Made by a program: the position numbers and the translations under genes. Below the pieces are notes generated by a model. It was not told the origin of the DNA and did not search any database. It saw only the letters and a program-made list of their open reading frames with translations. From Streptomyces finlayi (lineage in GTDB: Bacteria; Actinomycetota; Actinomycetes; Streptomycetales; Streptomycetaceae): 64,000 bases of DNA. The DNA is taken from assembly GCF_014216315.1 (NCBI RefSeq), contig NZ_CP045702.1:3720001-3784000 (forward strand). Reading direction: 5' to 3'. Shown piece after piece: positions 59,824 through 64,000 of this stretch (position 1 is its first letter; each line of letters opens with the position of its first letter).

Positions 59824-61335
59824 TCAGTAGGAGAACGCCATGGGGCGGTCGGCGTCCCGGTCGTCGTGACCGCCGATCGTGGTGGGCGGGTTGAGGTCGG
59901 CCTCGGTGAGTTCCGGCGGTCCGGCCTTGATGTACTTCACGAGCAGCTTGACCTCGATCACGGCGAGCACCGCGTAGAGCAGGGTGAAGAGGGTCATCGA
60001 GGCGATCACCTCGCCCGGCGAGGTGCCGGGGGAGACCGCGTCGCGGGTCCTGAGCACGCCGTACACGACCCAGGGCTGGCGCCCCATCTCGGTGAAGATC
60101 CAGCCCCAGGAGTTGGCGATCAGCGGGAAGAGCAGCGTCCACAGGGCGACGAGCCAGTAGAGCTTGGTGAGTTTGGGGCTCAGCGCCTTGTTCCGGAACA
60201 GGACCAGACGCGGCACCTCGTCCTCACTGGTCCTCATCGCTTCAGGCAGCAGGAACTTCCTCCGGGTCAGCCACAGTCCGAGCAGCCCCAGACCGAAGGA
60301 CGCCATGCCGAAGCCGATCATCCAGCGGAAGCTCCAGAAGGCCACCGGGATGTTGGGCCGGTAGTCGCCGGGGCCGTACTTCTCCTGCTCGGCCTTGTTG
60401 ATGTCGTTGATGCCGGGCACGTACGAGTCGAAGGTGTCGTCGGCGAGGAAGGACAGCACTCCGGGAATCGAGATCTCCACGGAGTTGTGGCCCTTGCTGA
60501 CGTCCCCGTACGCGAAGATCGAGAAGGGCGCGCCGTTCTGTCCGTCCCAGAGCGCCTCGGCGGCGGCCATCTTCATCGGCTGCTGCTTGAACATCACCTT
60601 GCCCAGCCGGTCCCCGCTGACAGCGGTGAGCAGACCGGCGATCACGACGGTGACGAGCCCGAGCCGCAGGGACGTCCGCATGACGGGGATGTGCTTCTTG
60701 CGGGCCAGGTGGAAGGCCGCGATGCCGACCATGAACGCGCCGCCGACGAGGAAGGCGGCCGTGATGGTGTGGAAGAACTGGGTGAGCGCGGTGTTCTGCG
60801 TGAGTACCGCCCAGAAGTCGGTGAGCTCCGCGCGGCCGCGTGCCTCGTTGATGCGGTAGCCCACCGGGTGCTGCATCCAGGAGTTGGCCGCCAGGATGAA
60901 GTACGCGGAGAGGACGGTGCCGAGCGAGACCATCCACATGCAGGCGAGGTGGATCTTCTTCGGCAGCTTGTCCCAGCCGAAGATCCACAGTCCGATGAAG
61001 GTGGACTCGAAGAAGAACGCGATCAGCGCCTCGAAGGCGAGCGGGGCACCGAAGATGTCGCCGACGAAGCGGGAGTAGTCCGACCAGTTCATGCCGAACT
61101 GGAATTCCTGGACGATGCCGGTGACGACACCCATGGCGATGTTGATCAGGAAGAGCTTCCCCCAGAACTTCGTGGCTCTGAGGTACTTCTCGTTGCTCGT
61201 CCGCACCCAGGCGGTCTGCAGGCCGGCCGTGAGCGCGGCGAGGGAGATCGTCAGAGGGACGAACAGGAAGTGGTAGACGGTCGTAATGCCGAATTGCCAT
61301 CGCGCCAGGGTTTCCGGCGCCAGAGCTAGGTCCAC
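59824..61335 (-). CDS. cydA: Cytochrome bd oxidase subunit I
   Basis: The 503-residue membrane protein has nine or so helices. Haem ligands appear as His in YHFLFVPLTISLAAL (b595) and HIHLACMWMVSL-type KKIHLACMWMV (b558), with methionine later. The conserved GWIFTEMGRQPWVVYGVLRT is visible, and the Q-loop is of the short type. GTG 61335 has AAAGGAG nine bases upstream. The perfect Rex operator upstream implies repression when NADH/NAD+ is low. Confidence 0.96.
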   Translation of the reverse strand: MDLALAPETLARWQFGITTVYHFLFVPLTISLAALTAGLQTAWVRTSNEKYLRATKFWGKLFLINIAMGVVTGIVQEFQFGMNWSDYSRFVGDIFGAPLAFEALIAFFFESTFIGLWIFGWDKLPKKIHLACMWMVSLGTVLSAYFILAANSWMQHPVGYRINEARGRAELTDFWAVLTQNTALTQFFHTITAAFLVGGAFMVGIAAFHLARKKHIPVMRTSLRLGLVTVVIAGLLTAVSGDRLGKVMFKQQPMKMAAAEALWDGQNGAPFSIFAYGDVSKGHNSVEISIPGVLSFLADDTFDSYVPGINDINKAEQEKYGPGDYRPNIPVAFWSFRWMIGFGMASFGLGLLGLWLTRRKFLLPEAMRTSEDEVPRLVLFRNKALSPKLTKLYWLVALWTLLFPLIANSWGWIFTEMGRQPWVVYGVLRTRDAVSPGTSPGEVIASMTLFTLLYAVLAVIEVKLLVKYIKAGPPELTEADLNPPTTIGGHDDRDADRPMAFSY

Positions 61336-61420
61336 GTCGTCGTTCTCCTTTCGGGGCCGTGTTCACCGGGCGCTTTGCCCCCTGTTGCCCCGCTGATCAA
61401 GGGAGGAACCGGGACACGCT

Positions 61421-61436
61421 TGTGAACGCGTTCACA
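61421..61436. promoter_or_regulatory. Rex operator upstream of cydABCD
   Basis: TGTGAACGCGTTCACA is a perfect palindrome and fits the Streptomyces Rex operator consensus TGTGAACNNNTTCACA. Rex represses cydABCD at low NADH/NAD+ and releases it when respiration slows. It lies 86 bases upstream of the cydA start, in the expected promoter zone. Confidence 0.93.
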
Positions 61437-61523
61437 TTCACAAGCATTATTGCGCACACACTTTCGGGACGTTCGATCGGGGCCCCTTCCAGCCATTCCG
61501 GACACCCGGACCCCGCACAGCAC

Positions 61524-61562
61524 GGTGGCCCCGGACCCCGGCAGTCGAGGTCCGGGGCCACC
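61524..61562 (-). terminator. Hairpin terminator after hisC
   Basis: GGTGGCCCCGGACC (61524-61537) pairs perfectly with GGTCCGGGGCCACC (61549-61562), 14-bp arms with an 11-base loop. It sits 40 bases beyond the stop of the histidinol-phosphate aminotransferase gene on the minus strand and upstream of the cydA promoter. Confidence 0.85.
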
Positions 61563-61602
61563 GGCACACACCGGGCGAAGCCTCAGCGGCCGCGCCCACC
61601 GC

Positions 61603-62682
61603 TCACCACGCGTTGCGGTACGACTCCGTCACCTTGAGGAACACGTCATTGGCCTCGGCCTCCCCGATCGTGACCCGTACTCCCTCGCCCGCGAACGGCC
61701 GGACCATCACCCCGGCCCGCGCGCACGCCGCCGCAAAATCGACCGTACGTTCCCCGAGCCGCAGCCAGACGAAGTTCGCCTGGGACTCCGGAACCGTCCA
61801 GCCCTGCCGCAGCAGCTCCTCGTACACACGGGTGCGCTCGCAGACGAGCGTGCCGACCCGGCCCATCAGCTCGTCCTCGGCACGCAGCGAGGCCACGGCC
61901 GCGTCCTGGGCGAGCTGGCTGACCCCGAAGGGGACGGCCGTCTTGCGCAGGGCGGCGGCGACGGGCTCGTGGGCCACCGCGAACCCGACCCGCAGACCGG
62001 CCAGGCCGTACGCCTTGGAGAAGGTGCGCAGTACCGCGACATTGGGCCGCTCCCGGTAGATCTCGATGCCGTCGGGCACCTCGACGTCCCGGATGAACTC
62101 CTTGTACGCCTCGTCGAGCACCACCAGCACATCGCTCGGGACCCGGTCCAGGAACCGTTCGAGCTCGGCCCTGCGGACCACCGTGCCCGTCGGGTTGTTC
62201 GGGTTGCAGACGAAGATCATGCGCGTCCGGTCGGTGATCGCGTCCGCCATCGCGTCCAGATCGTGCACATCACCGTCGGTCAGCGGCACCTTCACCGAGG
62301 TCGCGCCGCTGACCTGCGTGATGATCGGGTACGCCTCGAAGGAGCGCCACGCGTAGATGACCTCGTCCCCCGGGCCGGACGTGGCCTGGAGCAGCTGCTG
62401 AGCCACCCCGACCGATCCCGTACCGGTGGCCAGGTGCGAGACAGGCACACCGAACCGGTCCGCCAGTTCGTTCATCAGACCGGTACAGGCCATGTCCGGG
62501 TAGCGGTTGAAGTTCGCGGCGGCGGCGAGCGCGGACTCCATCACACCCGGCAGCGGCGGGAACGGGTTCTCGTTGGAGGACAGCTTGAAGGCGACCGGCC
62601 CGCCGGCCGCCGCCGCCTTGCCCGGCACATAGGCGGGCACACCGTCCAGCTCGGCGCGCAGCTTAGGGCTCGTTTCGCTCAC
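61603..62682 (-). CDS. hisC2: Histidinol-phosphate aminotransferase-like PLP enzyme
   Basis: The 359-residue class I/II aminotransferase has FKLSSNENPFPPLP, YPDMACTGLMNELADRFGV and FVCNPNNPTGTVV. The PLP lysine lies in LRTFSKAYGLAGLRVGFAV. It converts histidinol phosphate to imidazole acetol phosphate or acts on aromatic amino acids. Streptomycetes usually have a second copy in the his operon, hence the name hisC2. GTG 62682 has GAGGAGG seven bases upstream. Confidence 0.92.
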   Translation of the reverse strand: MSETSPKLRAELDGVPAYVPGKAAAAGGPVAFKLSSNENPFPPLPGVMESALAAAANFNRYPDMACTGLMNELADRFGVPVSHLATGTGSVGVAQQLLQATSGPGDEVIYAWRSFEAYPIITQVSGATSVKVPLTDGDVHDLDAMADAITDRTRMIFVCNPNNPTGTVVRRAELERFLDRVPSDVLVVLDEAYKEFIRDVEVPDGIEIYRERPNVAVLRTFSKAYGLAGLRVGFAVAHEPVAAALRKTAVPFGVSQLAQDAAVASLRAEDELMGRVGTLVCERTRVYEELLRQGWTVPESQANFVWLRLGERTVDFAAACARAGVMVRPFAGEGVRVTIGEAEANDVFLKVTESYRNAW

Positions 62683-63084
62683 CGCAGGTCCTCCTCGACC
62701 GTCCGTGCACATCAATACTGCTCACCTTATGAGGATTGGGCGCCGCTGCGAATGCCGGGAGCCGGGATTCGTCCCCTGTGCCGGGAAGTACACGGAATGG
62801 TCCCCGCCCGCCGGCCCGGCGAGGGGGAGCGTTTCACTTTCTGTCGCGCGCCGGTGGCTCACTCCGTGGCGCGCATCCCTCGAAGAGGTGAGTTGAGACC
62901 TCTTCGAGACATCGATCATTCGGCAGGCCCATCCACTTCGACACATGACACACTGGCAGTAGACCCGTCAACTCCCTTGATTTCCAAGGCATTTAACGCT
63001 AAATGATCATGCAGAAACGTGACTGTTGACGGGTGAATATGCGACCGGCCCAACCACCCGCCCGAGCCCTACTATCGGCTCGCC
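62683..63084. other. Divergent hisC2-lacI gap with hairpin and operator-like palindrome
   Basis: The 402-base gap holds an 11-bp perfect inverted repeat (CTCGAAGAGGT at 62879-62889 with ACCTCTTCGAG at 62898-62908). It also holds CATTTAACGCTAAATG at 62990-63005, a palindrome with a central ACGC resembling LacI-family operators, 79 bases upstream of the regulator start. A 55-codon frame from ATG 62729 ends at the hairpin, but I cannot support it as a gene. Confidence 0.55.
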
Positions 63085-64000
63085 ATGACAGCAGCAGGGA
63101 AGCACCAGGTGAGCCGGACAGAGACGCCCCGGCGCAACGGCCGGCAAGGACGGGCGGGCATCCGGGATGTAGCCGCCGCGGCCGGGGTCTCCATCACGAC
63201 CGTCTCCGACGCGCTCAACGGCAAGGGCAGGCTCCCGGACGCCACCCGCCGCCATGTCCGCGAGGTCGCCGAGCGTCTGGGCTACCGCCCGTCCGCCGCG
63301 GCCCGAACCCTCCGTACGGGCAAGTCGGGGCTGATCGGCCTGACCGTGACCACGTACGGGGATGAACCTTTCACCTTCACCGAATTCGCGTACTTCGCCG
63401 AGATGGCCAGAGCCGCGACGTCCGCGGCGCTCGCCCGCGGTTACGCCCTCGTCATCCTTCCCGCCACCTCCCGCCACAGCACCGTCGACGTCTGGTCGAA
63501 CGTCGCGCTGGACGGCACCGTCGTCATCGACCCCTCCGACCAGGACCCGGTCGTCACCGAACTCGTGCGCCAAGGCGTCCCGGTCGTCTCGGACGGCCGC
63601 CCGGCCGGGTCACTCCCGGTCACCGCCTGGGTGGACAACGACCACCGGGCCGCCGTCCTCGACCTCCTCGACCATCTCGCCGCCGCCGGAGCCCGCCGCA
63701 TCGGCCTGCTGACCGGCACCACCACCGACACGTACACCCGGCTTTCGACCACTGCCTACCTCCACTGGTGCGAGCGCGTGGGACAGGACCCGGTGTACGA
63801 GTCCTACCCCGCCCACGACCCCTGTGCGGGCGCGGTGGCGGCCGACCGCCTCCTGGCCCGCCCGGACCGGCCCGACGCCGTGTACGGGCTCTTCGACCCC
63901 AACGGGACGGATCTGCTGGCGGCCGCCCGCCGGTACGGTCTGCGCGTCCCCGAGGACCTGCTGCTGGTCTGCTGCAGCGAGTCCACCGTGTACGCGAGCA
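63085..64000 (+). CDS. LacI-family transcriptional regulator, cut by the window end
   Basis: The frame is open to the last base. After a basic leader the LacI helix-turn-helix reads IRDVAAAAGVSITTVSDALN-GKGRLPDATRRHV. The hinge helix and effector domain follow (LIGLTVTTYGDEPFTFTEFA; GTVVIDPSDQDPVVTEL; WVDNDHRAAVLDLLDHLAAA). The leader MTAAGKHQVSRTETPRRNGR is longer than in LacI itself. It probably binds the palindrome at 62990-63005. Effector unknown. Confidence 0.9.
   Translation, partial: MTAAGKHQVSRTETPRRNGRQGRAGIRDVAAAAGVSITTVSDALNGKGRLPDATRRHVREVAERLGYRPSAAARTLRTGKSGLIGLTVTTYGDEPFTFTEFAYFAEMARAATSAALARGYALVILPATSRHSTVDVWSNVALDGTVVIDPSDQDPVVTELVRQGVPVVSDGRPAGSLPVTAWVDNDHRAAVLDLLDHLAAAGARRIGLLTGTTTDTYTRLSTTAYLHWCERVGQDPVYESYPAHDPCAGAVAADRLLARPDRPDAVYGLFDPNGTDLLAAARRYGLRVPEDLLLVCCSESTVYAS

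Noticed and set aside
57736..61329. A nearly 1200-codon plus-strand frame opposite cydABCD
   Set aside because: Composition is Arg/Gly/Asp/His-rich with no domain; antisense to four well-supported genes.
62729..62896. 55-codon frame ending at the hairpin between hisC2 and the LacI gene
   Set aside because: No ribosome site, Arg/Pro/Ser-rich composition and no recognisable motif; the hairpin alone is weak support.

Overview
The window is about 72% GC by eye, has densely packed genes and many GTG starts, and carries a run of genes in the order known from the Streptomyces chromosome (pepP, the copper cluster, pheA, serS, cydABCD, hisC2). I read it as a Streptomyces chromosome segment in the oriC-proximal core. 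Two parS-type sequences and two clusters of DnaA-box-like nonamers fit that placement. It is not a plasmid or a telomeric arm.

Left core (1-23140): a SpoIIE-type phosphatase (cut by the window edge), aminopeptidase P, a HATPase-type regulator, and a copper-handling operon (DUF1775/YcnI, Sco, PCuAC/ECuC, CopC-CopD fusion, Tat-exported DyP peroxidase DtpA). Then come pheA, a 739-bp DnaA-box-rich gap, serS, a HAD phosphatase, tRNA-Ser(GCU), an HTH/coiled-coil protein, a four-gene ABC-2 exporter operon, and an M24 hydrolase - EphD-like hydrolase/SDR fusion - MerR regulator operon. It ends with kptA behind a second DnaA-box group.

Accessory island (about 23347-51778): a gene for an LLM-class (F420/flavin-dependent) oxidoreductase has been split by site-specific integration. 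Three N-terminal pieces of this gene family (23347-23499, 24567-24812, 28222-28452) each stop at the same codon and are each followed by the same phage-type arm (CAGTCAAG...). One C-terminal piece (51777-52460) lies beside a large serine integrase (50314-51747). Joining the two outer arms rebuilds an attP with a perfect 6-bp inverted repeat centred on a TC dinucleotide. An intact, divergent copy of the target gene rides inside the island (35733-36635). I infer serial nested integration: each element brought a fresh copy of the target, and the next element used it.

The first interval holds a VapBC-like pair and a gene remnant. The second holds an HsdS-HsdM pair without HsdR. The third (about 23.3 kb) holds a ParA gene broken by an IS3-family element with its small partner, a Ser/Thr kinase beside a coiled-coil membrane protein and a DUF7019-like protein, a NUDIX/FkbM/P-loop kinase group, a four-gene glycosyltransferase operon divergent from an XRE regulator-peptide deformylase pair, then relaxase, MobC-like, DUF2637, DnaB-like helicase and integrase genes. 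No FtsK/TraB translocase or VirB4 is visible, so the element looks mobilizable rather than self-transmissible.

Right core (52460-64000): a HAD phosphatase, a GAF sensor histidine kinase, cydCD (perfect parS over its start codon), cydB, cydA (perfect Rex operator upstream), hisC2, and a LacI-family regulator cut by the window end. The cytochrome bd genes and neighbouring GAF kinase suggest a redox/oxygen-responsive block.
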